64,000 nucleotides of DNA. Origin: Deltaproteobacteria bacterium. Its GTDB lineage: Bacteria; UBA10199; JACPAL01; JAHFST01. This document shows, one piece after another, positions 36,027-45,513 of the stretch. Under the pieces are notes generated by a model, which did no database searches, was not told where the DNA came from, and saw only the letters and a list, made by a program, of their open reading frames with translations. Where the stretch lies: NCBI GenBank assembly GCA_023265625.1, contig JAHFST010000012.1, positions 45,166 through 109,165 on the forward strand, in the 5' to 3' direction. Each line of letters starts with the position of its first letter. Within the stretch, counting starts at the first letter, position 1. Position numbers and translations under genes: made by a program.

Positions 36027-37409
36027 TTAGAACCTAAATTGCGCTAACAAATCCCGCGCCAACTCCGCCATGTAGAGGGGAAAGGAGGCGAGGCGGTAGC
36101 GGACCGGCGGGCCGGAGGCCTGGGGGCCGGTGAGTTTGTGGTGGATGTCCTGCACGCTCGGCGGGTTGAGGTCGAAACGGAACACCAAGTCGAAGCCTTT
36201 ACTCCTGACCAGCTGTTGCACCGACCTGATCCTGCCGCTCTTGCCCGATTTGATTGCAATCGGCAGGATGCGATTGCCCCGGGCGACGACAAAATCAACC
36301 TCGGCGTTTTCCGATCGGCTCTCCCTCAACCAATAGTTCAGATGCGGCGCTTCCTCCCCCTGCTCCCAATAGGCCAGATGCTGGGCAACAAACTGTTCGG
36401 CCAGCCCCCCCTCATGGATCAATTCGCGTTCATTCAGGCGGGAGAGGCTCCGCCAATCCAGGCCGCAGAGCGAGTTCAAGAGACCCACGTCCACAAAGAA
36501 GAGTTTTGAGATCGATTCATCCTGATTGGCCCTCAAGGGAACAGCGCAGTCGGTATGGTAGGCGGGGGTCAAGAGACGGGATTGAATGAGGAGTTGCAGG
36601 GCCGCCCTAATGGTGCGGGAATGGTCCTCGCGGGAAATTTGGACATATTTTGTCTTTTTTCCGATCAGCTTCGGAATCACCTCGATGATCCGATGCAGCA
36701 ACCCCCGTTCATGGCCCGCCCGCGAGTATTTGGCGAAATCGTCCTGGTAGGTCTGGATGATGGAACGGTGCACAACACGCGCCTCCTCCAGACTCCCCGT
36801 CTCTTGAAAGGCAAGCACACACTCCGGCATCCCTCCCACAAACAGGTACTGCCGCTGCCTCTCCAACAATTTCTGGTGGGCCATTTCGGGAAAAACTTGT
36901 CCCACCCGATAACCCCTCAGCAATTCCAGGAGATAATCCTCCCGCAGCGCCGCCAAAAATTCAAAAAAAGTCATCGGCCCCAAGTGGAGATACCCCACGC
37001 GTCCCACCGGCATGGAGAAATCATGGTCCGACAAGACAAACTCCAGGAGGGAACCCGCCGCGATGACGGGAAGGCTCGGTCGCTCCTCAAAAAAGTACCG
37101 CAAGGCCGGCAATGATTCCGGAACCGCCTGGATCTCATCCAAAAAGAGGAGCGTCTTGCCATCCTGCAACCTTCGACCCAGTAAGGATTCCAGTTCCGGA
37201 ACGATTTTTGTCAAATCCTTGGTCTGAAAAATGGGGCCGAGACGGGGATGTCTTTCCAGGTTGATTTCCGCTAAATCGAGCCCCTTGTCTTTGGCAAAAG
37301 TGCGCACCAAGGTCGATTTTCCAACCTGTCTCGCCCCACGCAAGATCAATGGCTTACGCCGCGCCTGCTGTAACCAAGAGGACAAATTTTCTTCTTGAAG
37401 GCGCCTCAT
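36027..37409 (-). CDS. AAA_14/DUF4143 ATPase, copy 2
   Basis: 460 residues, same architecture as the neighbour: Walker A GARQVGKSTLV, Walker B LLFLDEIQ, SMPVGRVGYLHLGPMTFFEFL, then the DUF4143 half with AEVDFVVARGNRILPIAIKSG. The two copies differ widely in sequence, so they are not a recent tandem duplication. The catalytic-like EVDF...K pattern of the C-terminal PD-(D/E)XK-like fold is retained, with Ile-Lys in place of Val-Lys. Upstream are two 18-base direct repeats (37417-37467) that may bind a regulator. Confidence 0.9.
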   Translation of the reverse strand: MRRLQEENLSSWLQQARRKPLILRGARQVGKSTLVRTFAKDKGLDLAEINLERHPRLGPIFQTKDLTKIVPELESLLGRRLQDGKTLLFLDEIQAVPESLPALRYFFEERPSLPVIAAGSLLEFVLSDHDFSMPVGRVGYLHLGPMTFFEFLAALREDYLLELLRGYRVGQVFPEMAHQKLLERQRQYLFVGGMPECVLAFQETGSLEEARVVHRSIIQTYQDDFAKYSRAGHERGLLHRIIEVIPKLIGKKTKYVQISREDHSRTIRAALQLLIQSRLLTPAYHTDCAVPLRANQDESISKLFFVDVGLLNSLCGLDWRSLSRLNERELIHEGGLAEQFVAQHLAYWEQGEEAPHLNYWLRESRSENAEVDFVVARGNRILPIAIKSGKSGRIRSVQQLVRSKGFDLVFRFDLNPPSVQDIHHKLTGPQASGPPVRYRLASFPLYMAELARDLLAQFRF

Positions 37410-37416
37410 ATACTTA

Positions 37417-37467
37417 AAATATGGTATATTTAAGGATAAATCAGCCCAAAAATATGGTAAATTTAAG
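37417..37467. promoter_or_regulatory. two 18-bp direct repeats upstream of DUF4143 copy 2
   Basis: AAATATGGTATATTTAAG at 37417-37434 and AAATATGGTAAATTTAAG at 37450-37467 differ at one position and start 33 bases apart, about three helical turns. The first begins eight bases upstream of the gene start. Each copy is itself nearly palindromic at the ends (CTTAAA/TTTAAG). This is an operator-like arrangement; the binding protein is unknown. Confidence 0.5.
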
Positions 37468-37516
37468 AGACTTGCCGCGGCGGGGAATTTTTGCAGATCT
37501 TCAGGGAGAAATGAGT

Positions 37517-38566
37517 CTAGTCTTTAGGATCTCCCATCGACTCCAGGGCAGCGTGTTGCCACCGCCCTATCACGTCATCGGGATCTTCAAAAAAGGCGCT
37601 CCCTCTCGAGACTCCCCGCTCATGCCCCGGCTCGATCTGGAGCCTAGTCCATCGCGGGTCAGCACCGTCGTAGTCCAAGACCACGTCGAGCAAGGTCCCG
37701 TTAGAAACTTCATACCCGGGATCATTAAAATAATAGACCCAATAAGCACATCCGCGTAGGACCTCCCCAGACGCAAGCCGTACGTCCCCCCCTCCCCTCC
37801 ACGCCATTTTGTTGTGCGCCATATCACGTCCAAAGAGCAGGACCGACGGAGGGGAAAAATCGGCCGTCGACACCATTCCGCCATCACCTGGCTTCGCCAC
37901 CTCTAACATTAAAAGTTTGGACTTCCGAGTCGCCCTATTGATATCGGTCATACCTTCGATGAGCGCCGTGGATGACAACAATCTGGCAGTTCCCCTCAGA
38001 GTGGCATAGGGGGAATCCCACTCCATCACATTTAGCCTGGCCCTCCTCCCGTCTGGCCACGGGGGCACATCGTGAAGCAAATCTCCCTGGCTATAACTGA
38101 TCCCGGGAAGCTGAAATCCTACAGATGTCTCGCCGCCTGAAAGAGGCTTCCTTCGCGCCACCAGTTCCGTCATCGGGATCTGGCTCCCCTCTATGCGCCA
38201 GCAAGCCTCGCTACCTCCCATTCGCAACAGAACAGAACCGGCAGCCCCCGCTGGGAGGAGAACTTTGGCAATATAGCTGTGAATCCAACCCCTACCTATC
38301 CAGTTGGGATAACGACTTTGTTGCCAGCTAATGGGATAATCGTCGACTTTACCTGACGGCGTCTCCCTCCAGGAACCCGTAACAAGTTTACCCATCACAT
38401 CAAGACAGGAAACGTCAATCTTCAGAAACGAGTCCCCTTGGGGGACCCCGTTGACTTCATTCTGTTCGACCGAGAGGGTCACCGGAGAAAAGCGGTCAAT
38501 CTGCCGTTCAAAGAACCGGGTACAGACGTTTCCACCTGAAAAAAAGTAGGTAAGACGCTCAACCAT
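37517..38566 (-). CDS. hypothetical protein, no family recognised
   Basis: 349 residues, soluble, rich in short strands and Trp/Gly turns (ISWQQSRYPNWIGRGWIHSYI, GSVLLRMGGSEACWRIEG, VMEWDSPYATLRGTARL). No signal peptide, membrane segment or catalytic motif is visible. The beta-rich pattern would suit a carbohydrate-binding or capsid-like fold, but this is not evidence of function. It stands alone: about 100 bases from the DUF4143 gene and about 150 from the MltD-like gene. The upstream region 38567-38713 is AT-rich with a repeated ATTTTTATTTAGATTTTTA stretch that may hold a promoter. Confidence 0.55.
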   Translation of the reverse strand: MVERLTYFFSGGNVCTRFFERQIDRFSPVTLSVEQNEVNGVPQGDSFLKIDVSCLDVMGKLVTGSWRETPSGKVDDYPISWQQSRYPNWIGRGWIHSYIAKVLLPAGAAGSVLLRMGGSEACWRIEGSQIPMTELVARRKPLSGGETSVGFQLPGISYSQGDLLHDVPPWPDGRRARLNVMEWDSPYATLRGTARLLSSTALIEGMTDINRATRKSKLLMLEVAKPGDGGMVSTADFSPPSVLLFGRDMAHNKMAWRGGGDVRLASGEVLRGCAYWVYYFNDPGYEVSNGTLLDVVLDYDGADPRWTRLQIEPGHERGVSRGSAFFEDPDDVIGRWQHAALESMGDPKD

Positions 38567-38713
38567 AAGCCATTACCGTCCCGATTAACGAATCATTAAA
38601 AAATTATTCTTCCTTCCGTAACCTCAGGATTATCGGCACAATTGTAAAAAGGTTGCGAAGTTATTTAGATTTTTATTTAGATTTTTACGGAACACCAATT
38701 AGCAACAAAAGCA

Positions 38714-40291
38714 TCATGCGCCCTGCGGCGGGGAATTTTTGTAGATCTTGAGGGTCTGGCCGGCCCTGATTTTTTTGCCCTGGGCAATTCCGTTCCATTT
38801 TTTGAGGCTGGCGGCTGGTACGTTGTAAGACTTCGCTAGATCAGACAACGTATCCCCTTTACGCAGCTTATGATAAACCACCCCATCCGTGTGAGGCGAC
38901 TTCTTGGACTTTATCGAGGCAACACGTTCGTGTTTTTTACCTCGATGCGAGCCTCGTGGGTCCGACTGAGCCACCCTTTTTTTACCGGAATGGACACTCA
39001 CGCTGGCCGTGGCAATGGTCAGCTTTTTCCCCGGAGTCAAACGTGACCAACGGACCTTCGGGTTTAAGGCATGTAATTGTTTTACCGTCAGGCCCAAACG
39101 ACGCGCAATCTTCGCCTCGCTATCCCCACGATGCACCCGATAGGCCACCAACGAATTCCCCTCATCACGCTCGCCCTTGCGATGACGATGATGCCTACCT
39201 CCGCCCACGTAGGCAATTTCCTCAAATCTTTCGCCCTCCGGGGCATCATAGGGGATGACCAGATCCTTCCCCTTGGCCACCCGATCACTCAGAGTGAGAC
39301 TATTGGCCGCCGCCAGCAAAGGAGCGGGGACATTCAAGTCATCCGCCAGATCGGCCACGCTCCCCGAATACTCCGCCTGGGTGATTTTCTCCCCCATTCG
39401 GTCGGCCACATCAATCTGGGCAAAGTTTTTTTGAAATTTGGCCTTGCTGCCGACAGGTATCTTTATTTCATAAGTAGCGAGGGTCGGAGGCGTCACCCAA
39501 ACGAGTAACTCAGGGTTCAATCGCTTGATTTCCTCCAGATCGGTCCCAGCCGCTTTGGCGATCACTCGCAGATCGGTCGGACTGTCAAGTTTCGCCGTAT
39601 CAAAGGCAATTGGGTCTTCATATTTAATGTCCGTGAAGCCATACTTATGCGGATCCTTCGCAATCAGGGCGGCCGCAATCAACTTGGGGACGTAGTCTTT
39701 GGTCTCCTCCCTAAGATATTTTCCCTTACAAACCTCCCAAAAATCCTCGGTGCCGTACTTCTGGATCGCCCGGCTGATCTTACCCTCTCCGGCATTGTAA
39801 CCGGCCGCGGCCAAATACCAATGATCGAAGCGATCATATAAATCCTTCAAATATTTGGCGGCCGCCACGGTGGATTTTTCCGGATCGCGGCGTTCATCAA
39901 TCCATGAATCCGCCTTTAAACCATACTGTATGCCGGTTCGATACATGAACTGCCACGCCCCTACCGCACGGGCCCGGGAATAAGCGTGGGGATTAAAACC
40001 GCTTTCAATCATGGAGAGATAAACCAGGTCTTCCGGCATGCCATGGGCCCGTAAGACGCGCCTCATCATGGGGATATAGCGACCCGAACGGTTGAGATAG
40101 CGTGCAAAATGCGCACGACCGCGTCCCTGAAAAAAATCCAACCAGTCCTGCACCTTGGCATTCATGACCACCGGAATGCCCCACTCCGAACTCTCGGAAA
40201 AGTGGTCTCGGGGGATCACCTTGGCCGATCGATTCGAGGCACAACTGGCGGACATCAGCAAAATAACAAGTACGCTTAGGGTTCGACGCAT
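38714..40291 (-). CDS. mltD: MltD-like membrane-bound lytic murein transglycosylase with LysM domains
   Basis: 525 residues. The N-terminus ([13 protein letters not shown]) is a probable lipoprotein signal with Cys17. The SLT domain has the catalytic Glu in [22 protein letters not shown] and the YNAGEGKI motif. Two LysM domains near the C-terminus ([19 protein letters not shown]... and [19 protein letters not shown]...) bind peptidoglycan; a basic His/Lys-rich linker separates them. It cleaves glycan strands to anhydromuropeptides in the periplasm. It lies 56 bases downstream of ftsZ on the same strand, so it may be read through from the division cluster. Confidence 0.92.
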   Translation of the reverse strand: MRRTLSVLVILLMSASCASNRSAKVIPRDHFSESSEWGIPVVMNAKVQDWLDFFQGRGRAHFARYLNRSGRYIPMMRRVLRAHGMPEDLVYLSMIESGFNPHAYSRARAVGAWQFMYRTGIQYGLKADSWIDERRDPEKSTVAAAKYLKDLYDRFDHWYLAAAGYNAGEGKISRAIQKYGTEDFWEVCKGKYLREETKDYVPKLIAAALIAKDPHKYGFTDIKYEDPIAFDTAKLDSPTDLRVIAKAAGTDLEEIKRLNPELLVWVTPPTLATYEIKIPVGSKAKFQKNFAQIDVADRMGEKITQAEYSGSVADLADDLNVPAPLLAAANSLTLSDRVAKGKDLVIPYDAPEGERFEEIAYVGGGRHHRHRKGERDEGNSLVAYRVHRGDSEAKIARRLGLTVKQLHALNPKVRWSRLTPGKKLTIATASVSVHSGKKRVAQSDPRGSHRGKKHERVASIKSKKSPHTDGVVYHKLRKGDTLSDLAKSYNVPAASLKKWNGIAQGKKIRAGQTLKIYKNSPPQGA

Positions 40292-40347
40292 AATGGGTCT
40301 GTTAGGATTGATGAAAGTCTACCCCAATCCTTAAAATGACGTCAATT

Positions 40348-41535
40348 TTAATCGGCGTGCTTTCGTAGAAAAGTTGGGATGTCATATTCGTCGCCATCCG
40401 CCTCCGTTGAGCTCACAAAATCAGGATTGAGCTCGCTCATCAGCTTTTTCATGTCGGTCTGAACCGGCATCTTGGAGCGAACCGAACTCACCGCCGCTTG
40501 CAACCCCTGGTCCATACTTGGGTTTTCATGAACCGGGGCTGGGACAGCGCGCAGGGTCGGTGCCATCTCCTTCGGTCGGCGATCAAAACCCGTCGCAATG
40601 ACCGTCACCCAAACCTCATCCTTGATCTCCGGCCGGATCACCGCCCCGAATATAATGTTGGCATCTTCATGGGCCTCTTCCTGAATCAATTTGGCCGCCT
40701 CATTCACCTCATATAAGGTGAGATTGGGTCCGCCCGTCACATTCAGCAAGATTCCCGTCGCCCCCGTAATGGAAATATTCTCCAAGAGGGGAGAACTAAT
40801 CGCCCGAGTCGCCGCATCGATGGCGCGATGCTCACCCGTGGCACTGGCACTTCCCATCAGGGCCATCCCCATCTCCTTCATCACCACCCGAACATCCGCA
40901 AAATCGAGATTGATCAACCCTTCGACCAAAATCAAATCCGAAATGCCTCGCACGGCATGGAGCAACACCTCATCCGCCTGGCGAAACGCCTGCAACATGG
41001 AGGAATCTTTGCCCGCAACCATCAACAACCTCTCATTCGGGATCGTAATGAGCGTATCCACCGTGGCCTGAAGTTCTTCAATGCCCTGTTGCGCAAAACG
41101 GCTCCGGCGTTTCCCTTCAAAGGCAAAGGGTTTAGTCACCACCCCAACCGTCAAAATACCCAAGTCTTTTGCAATCCGGGCAATCACGGGGGCCGCACCC
41201 GTCCCTGTGCCCCCACCCATCCCGGCCGTGACAAAAATCATATCGGCACCCGCGAGCGTCTTGGCAATCCGCTCCTCACTCTCAACGGCGGCCTTCCGGC
41301 CAATTTCCGGATTGGCCCCGGCCCCTAATCCCTTGGTCAGATCTTCCCCAAGTTGCAGTTTAATGGGCGCCCGATTCGCCTTCAACGCCTGGGAATCCGT
41401 ATTGGCCACAACAAAATCAATCCCGGAAAGATTTCCGGAGAGCATCGTGCTCACCGCATTGCCGCCCCCGCCACCCACACCCACCACTTTAATCTTGGCC
41501 CCCTGCACCGATGCTTCTTCAAATAGTTCAAACAT
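40348..41535 (-). CDS. ftsZ: cell division protein FtsZ
   Basis: Tubulin-like GTPase that forms the Z ring. 395 residues. Nucleotide motifs: [32 protein letters not shown] (G box), and the T7 loop [12 protein letters not shown] variable linker leads to the conserved C-terminal peptide [14 protein letters not shown], which binds FtsA and other partners. ATG 41535 is preceded by AGGGGGA. That ribosome binding site lies next to a palindromic element whose CCCC can pair with it. Last of the dcw cluster; its only close downstream gene is mltD-like. Confidence 0.98.
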   Translation of the reverse strand: MFELFEEASVQGAKIKVVGVGGGGGNAVSTMLSGNLSGIDFVVANTDSQALKANRAPIKLQLGEDLTKGLGAGANPEIGRKAAVESEERIAKTLAGADMIFVTAGMGGGTGTGAAPVIARIAKDLGILTVGVVTKPFAFEGKRRSRFAQQGIEELQATVDTLITIPNERLLMVAGKDSSMLQAFRQADEVLLHAVRGISDLILVEGLINLDFADVRVVMKEMGMALMGSASATGEHRAIDAATRAISSPLLENISITGATGILLNVTGGPNLTLYEVNEAAKLIQEEAHEDANIIFGAVIRPEIKDEVWVTVIATGFDRRPKEMAPTLRAVPAPVHENPSMDQGLQAAVSSVRSKMPVQTDMKKLMSELNPDFVSSTEADGDEYDIPTFLRKHAD

Positions 41536-41547
41536 GTAGGATTCCCC

Positions 41548-41581
41548 CTGTAGGGGCGCAATTCATTGCGCCCATGAATTG
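41548..41581. repeat. palindromic element between ftsA and ftsZ, overlapping RBS region
   Basis: GTAGGGGCGCAA and TTGCGCCC form the family stem. A competing stem CAATTCAT (41559-41566) with ATGAATTG (41574-41581) shares the loop bases. On the ftsZ transcript the arm CCCCTACA is followed directly by the GGGG of the ftsZ ribosome binding site, allowing a CCCC-TACA-GGGG hairpin. Confidence 0.75.
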
Positions 41582-41590
41582 AATCAATGG

Positions 41591-42817
41591 TTAAAATATC
41601 TCCTCAAGCCACTCTTTCATCCGATCCCTCACCTTATAATAGACATTCCCATCCCGCGACTTGAAGGCGCGATGTTCTTGATTCCGATGCCCATAAAGCA
41701 CCAACCCAACCCCCGTGGCATAAAGCGGGCTTTGCACCACCTCGACCAGGCCACCGATGCCGCGAGGCGCCCCTCGTCTCACGGGGAGGTTAAAAACTTG
41801 TTCGGCCAACTCCGTCATGCCCTCCATCAAAACCGTTCCCCCTGTCAGGACCAACCCGGAGGCAATCAGGTCTTCGTATCCCGACTTCACGAGCTCCTGC
41901 TTGACGAGCGTAAAAAGCTCTTCCACCCGTGGCTCAATGATTTCCGCCAAAATCTGCCGCGACAAGACTCGATCGATGCGCCCCCCCACCGATGGCACCT
42001 CGATGGACTCCTCACGTTGCACCATGGAAGTCAGACAACAGCCGTACTTCTGTTTCAGTTTTTCCGCCTCCAGGGCCGGGGTCCTAAGACCCACCGCCAG
42101 ATCGTTAGTGATATGATTGCCCCCAATCGACAAGATCGAGGTGTGAACTAAACTTCCGCCGGAAAAAACCGCAATGTCCGTGGTGCCGCCCCCAATATCC
42201 ACCAACACGACTCCCAATTCTTTTTCTTCCTGGGTCAGGGCCGACTCGGCGGCTGATAATTGTTCCAAGATGATATCGTTGACGTTAAGACCGGCGCGGT
42301 TGCAACACTTGACGATATTTTGCGCCGACGTCACGGCCGCCGTGACGATATGCACCTTCGCCTCAAGCCGTACCCCCGACATCCCGATCGGGTCCCGGAT
42401 CCCGTCTTGCTCATCAATGACAAATTCTTGGGGGATGACATGAATCACTTCACGATCGAGAGGAATCGCCACCGCCTGGGCCGCCTCAAGTACGCGATCC
42501 ACATCGGCCGCCCTCACCTCATTATCCTTCAAGGCCACAATCCCGTGGCTATTGATGCCACGGATATGACCGCCGGCAATCCCGGTATAGACCGAGTTGA
42601 TGGGTGCCCCGCACATCATCTCGGCCTCTCGCACCGCCTTACGGATTGAGTCCACCGTACTCTCGATGTTGATCACCACCCCCTTGCGCAAGCCTCGGGA
42701 GGGATGAACCCCAACGGCGACGATATCAATCCCATCTTCTTCCACCCTTCCTACGATGCAACCAATCTTGGTGGTCCCTATGTCAAGCCCTACCACCATA
42801 TTTTCTTTTTTTGCCAT
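41591..42817 (-). CDS. ftsA: cell division protein FtsA
   Basis: Actin-like ATPase that tethers FtsZ to the inner membrane. 408 residues. Motifs: VVGLDIGTTKIGCIVG (phosphate 1), VVLVDIGGGTTDIAVFSGG (phosphate 2), ASGLVLTGGTVLMEGM (adenosine), and a C-terminal amphipathic membrane helix YYKVRDRMKEWLEEIF. The 1C domain is present between. The gene lies 32 bases after ftsQ and 55 before ftsZ; the latter gap is occupied by a palindromic element. Confidence 0.97.
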   Translation of the reverse strand: MAKKENMVVGLDIGTTKIGCIVGRVEEDGIDIVAVGVHPSRGLRKGVVINIESTVDSIRKAVREAEMMCGAPINSVYTGIAGGHIRGINSHGIVALKDNEVRAADVDRVLEAAQAVAIPLDREVIHVIPQEFVIDEQDGIRDPIGMSGVRLEAKVHIVTAAVTSAQNIVKCCNRAGLNVNDIILEQLSAAESALTQEEKELGVVLVDIGGGTTDIAVFSGGSLVHTSILSIGGNHITNDLAVGLRTPALEAEKLKQKYGCCLTSMVQREESIEVPSVGGRIDRVLSRQILAEIIEPRVEELFTLVKQELVKSGYEDLIASGLVLTGGTVLMEGMTELAEQVFNLPVRRGAPRGIGGLVEVVQSPLYATGVGLVLYGHRNQEHRAFKSRDGNVYYKVRDRMKEWLEEIF

Positions 42818-42849
42818 AAGGCATGCCCCCTTTTAAGAAATGTATAAAA

Positions 42850-43617
42850 CTAACTTTTACGTTTTAAAATAATTTTCTGCTCATAACTCAAATCAATTGA
42901 TAAAAGTTCCGCGGAAGACACCGCCAAAGAGGGAAAAATTCCGCTGAGCCGCTGAAGTTTCTTCCCTAACTCTTCATGACCCAAAGTAATTTTCACACAA
43001 GGGTCCAAGGTGAATAAAGAAACCCCCTTGCCGGAATCAAAATGAATTTCCGAGAGCCCAATGCCTTCCATCACATGCATTTGAGAAAAATTTTCCACCA
43101 GGCCGGCCAATTCTCGCAACTGAGCACGAGAGGAATCCGGATGTTGTTCAAATTCTTCGCGGGAGATCCCGCTGATGACGGGAAAATCCTTCGGATCGGC
43201 CGCGGACATTTTTTTAAACAGTTCGCCCTCCCGATTCACATAATAAAGCTCGCCAAAACTCACGACCGCGACCGGCTCCTGCTCCGTCACCTCGATCAGC
43301 AATCGACCCGGAAAATCCTTGGTGAGTTTCACCCCTTGGATCCAGCGATACTGTTTCAGGTTGGACTCAATTTGCTGCAACGAGAGCGTCAAAAGATTGC
43401 TGCCGGTCTTAGCCCCGGACAAGATCACCAATTCCGGCTCGCTCAAGGTCTTGGGGGGATGCACCACAATAATCTCGCGCAACAAAAAAAGCGGTGAAGA
43501 GAGGCTGATCCAAACCGCGCCGGAGAGCGCCATAAAAATACCCAGCGTCAGCAATCCCACCTTCAACCACTTCCTGCGTTCCTGTTGCCCCCGTTTTTTC
43601 GTCTTTTTTGTCCTCAT
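42850..43617 (-). CDS. ftsQ: cell division protein FtsQ (DivIB)
   Basis: 255 residues. A short basic cytoplasmic tail (RTKKTKKRGQQERRKW), one membrane helix (VGLLTLGIFMALSGAVWISL) and a periplasmic POTRA domain (FLLREIIVVHPPKTLSEPEL...) followed by the beta domain. Scaffolds FtsL/FtsB in the divisome. It overlaps ddl by four bases (ATGA). Confidence 0.92.
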   Translation of the reverse strand: MRTKKTKKRGQQERRKWLKVGLLTLGIFMALSGAVWISLSSPLFLLREIIVVHPPKTLSEPELVILSGAKTGSNLLTLSLQQIESNLKQYRWIQGVKLTKDFPGRLLIEVTEQEPVAVVSFGELYYVNREGELFKKMSAADPKDFPVISGISREEFEQHPDSSRAQLRELAGLVENFSQMHVMEGIGLSEIHFDSGKGVSLFTLDPCVKITLGHEELGKKLQRLSGIFPSLAVSSAELLSIDLSYEQKIILKRKS

Positions 43618-44591
43618 AACGACACCGATGTCAAAATACGTTCACAAAGAGCCTCAAAAGAAATTCCAACCGCCGCGGCCGCCTTCGGCACCAAACTAGT
43701 CTCCGTCATGCCTGGGATGGTATTCACCTCCAAAAAATAACTCTTTCCCTGGGCATCAATCATAAAATCGGCCCGGGCCACCCCTCGTAAGTTCAGGGCC
43801 TGCCAAACTTTTTGTGAGGCCTGTCCGATTTCCTCGGCAACGGGTGCCGCAATTTTTGCCGGGACTTGGTATTCGGTCATCCCCTTGGTGTATTTGGAGG
43901 AAAAATCGTAGAATCCGCCTTTCGGAATCACCTCCAAAATAGGCAACTGTAGGGGCGTATTGCCATACGCCCCCGCCCCAACCCCCACGGCGTCCGCCTG
44001 TTCCAACATCGCCACCGTCACCTCACGACCCGTAATGAAAGATTCCACCAACACCGATTCGTCAAAACCCAGGCCCGCCGTGACGGCCGGTGCAAATTCT
44101 TCTGCCTTGCGCACAATGGCCATGCCAATCGTCGACCCTTCGCGGTTGGGTTTGACGATCACGGGTAATGGTAGGGGCGATTGTGATCGCCCTGGGGCGA
44201 ATACAAGATTCGCCCCTACGTCCCGACGAATCACCTGCCAATCCGGCACCCTCACCCCCACTGACGCCGCCATTTTTTTGGTCAAATTTTTATCCATCGC
44301 CATCGCGGAGGCCAGGACACCCGAACCCGTGTAAGGAATCCCCATCACCTCCAACATCCCTTGAATCGCCCCATCCTCACCGTAACGTCCATGCAAACAA
44401 AGAAAGGCCACCTCGATCTGACTTTCGTGCACGCGCTGGGCAATCCCCCGGTCCACATCCAACTCCTGTACTTGGTAACCTAAACTCTTCAGGGCATTCG
44501 CGACCGCATGACCCGTCCGCAACGAGATCTCGCGCTCCCGAGACATCCCGCCCAACAAAACGCCGATCTTTTTTTGTTTCCAAGACGTCAT
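43614..44591 (-). CDS. ddl: D-alanine-D-alanine ligase with two in-frame palindromic insertions
   Basis: ATP-grasp ligase making the D-Ala-D-Ala dipeptide used by MurF. About 325 residues from ATG 44591 (MTSWKQKKIGVLLGGMSRER). An upstream in-frame start at 44612 would overlap murB. Motifs: GRYGEDGAIQGMLEVMGIPYTGSG, VIVKPNREGSTIG and FLEVNTIPGMTETS. Two loops are encoded by palindromic elements. VGANLVFAPGRSQSPLPLP lies before VIVKPN; GAYGNTPLQ lies before PILEVIPKGG. Both sit in places where Ddl proteins vary in length. All catalytic motifs remain, so the product should be active. Confidence 0.95.
   Translation of the reverse strand: MTSWKQKKIGVLLGGMSREREISLRTGHAVANALKSLGYQVQELDVDRGIAQRVHESQIEVAFLCLHGRYGEDGAIQGMLEVMGIPYTGSGVLASAMAMDKNLTKKMAASVGVRVPDWQVIRRDVGANLVFAPGRSQSPLPLPVIVKPNREGSTIGMAIVRKAEEFAPAVTAGLGFDESVLVESFITGREVTVAMLEQADAVGVGAGAYGNTPLQLPILEVIPKGGFYDFSSKYTKGMTEYQVPAKIAAPVAEEIGQASQKVWQALNLRGVARADFMIDAQGKSYFLEVNTIPGMTETSLVPKAAAAVGISFEALCERILTSVSL
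43949..43976. repeat. palindromic element translated inside ddl (GAYGNTPLQ)
   Basis: GTAGGGGCGTAT, four-base loop TGCC, ATACGCCCCC. On the gene strand it is the same core as the aceE copy and is read in the same frame, giving the same nine residues. Confidence 0.88.
44171..44219. repeat. double-hairpin palindromic element translated inside ddl
   Basis: GGGCGATTGTGATCGCCC-type stem followed by GGGGCGAAT...ATTCGCCCC, enclosed by GTAGGGGC and GCCCCTAC. In frame on the ddl strand it reads VGANLVFAPGRSQSPLP. It has the same internal layout as the intergenic copy at 8631-8682. Confidence 0.88.
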
Positions 44592-44595
44592 CGCG

Positions 44596-45513
44596 TTATT
44601 TTTCTCCCACAATCCTCACCTCAGGCTCCAAAGTGATGTTAAATTTCTCCTTCACCTTGTCCTTGATCAACCCGATCAAGACGTGAATGTCCCGCGATGT
44701 CGCCCCGCCCTCATTAATGATAAAATTGGCATGCTTTGGGGAAATGCGCGCCTTGCCGACTCGCACCCCCTTCAAACCCGCCTCTTCAATCAGGGCACCC
44801 GCAAAACGTTTGGGAGGGTTTTTGAAGACGGAACCAAGATTGGGCACATTGAGCGGTTGGCTGACGGCTCGCTTCTCACGATATTCCTTCACCTTCGCCT
44901 TGATGACCTCCATACTTCCGGGTCGCAACCGAAATCGGGCCGAGAGCACCACGGCCCCCTTGGGAAAACTTGTTTTACGATACTCAAAGTGAATCGCTTC
45001 GCGCACCCAAGTCTGCAACCTTGCCTCCTTGTCGAGGAAAGTCACGGTGACGATATGATCGCCCGTCGCACCATCCGGCGTGCCGGCATTCATCACCAGT
45101 GATCCCCCCACATTGCCCGGGATGCCCGCCAGCGGTTCCAACCCGGACAAACCTTGTTCAGCGGTGAAATCCACCAAGCGCGGGATTCCGACTCCCGCCT
45201 CCACGTACACCACCGCCTCATCGGCATGTTGATCTTCAACTATTATTTTGGAAAAGCCCTGCCCCAGATGAACGACCATACCACGAATTCCAACATCTGG
45301 AACTAACAAGTTGCTTCCAGCCCCTAAAATAAATAGCGGCAATTTATTTTGCCGCGCAAAACGAATCATTTCTTCCAACTCGGAAACACTTTTGGGATAA
45401 AGCAAGGCCTCCGCGGGACCTCCGACGCGAATCGTGGTCAGACGCGACAACGGTTCGTCAAAAAGTACGGTCTCACACAGTTGCGCGATCCGTTGTTTCA
45501 TTTCATGATCCAT
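44596..45513 (-). CDS. murB: UDP-N-acetylenolpyruvoylglucosamine reductase
   Basis: FAD enzyme that reduces enolpyruvyl-UDP-GlcNAc to UDP-MurNAc. 305 residues from ATG 45513; ATG 45501 is also possible, and the furthest start at 45534 is less typical. Motifs: TTIRVGGPAEALLYP, FILGAGSNLLV, GLSGLEPLAGIPGNVGGSLVMNAGT and PNLGSVFKNPP; the general-acid Ser is replaced by or lies in GSVFKNP as in type I enzymes. Overlaps the end of murC by about 11 bases. Confidence 0.95.
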   Translation of the reverse strand: MDHEMKQRIAQLCETVLFDEPLSRLTTIRVGGPAEALLYPKSVSELEEMIRFARQNKLPLFILGAGSNLLVPDVGIRGMVVHLGQGFSKIIVEDQHADEAVVYVEAGVGIPRLVDFTAEQGLSGLEPLAGIPGNVGGSLVMNAGTPDGATGDHIVTVTFLDKEARLQTWVREAIHFEYRKTSFPKGAVVLSARFRLRPGSMEVIKAKVKEYREKRAVSQPLNVPNLGSVFKNPPKRFAGALIEEAGLKGVRVGKARISPKHANFIINEGGATSRDIHVLIGLIKDKVKEKFNITLEPEVRIVGEK

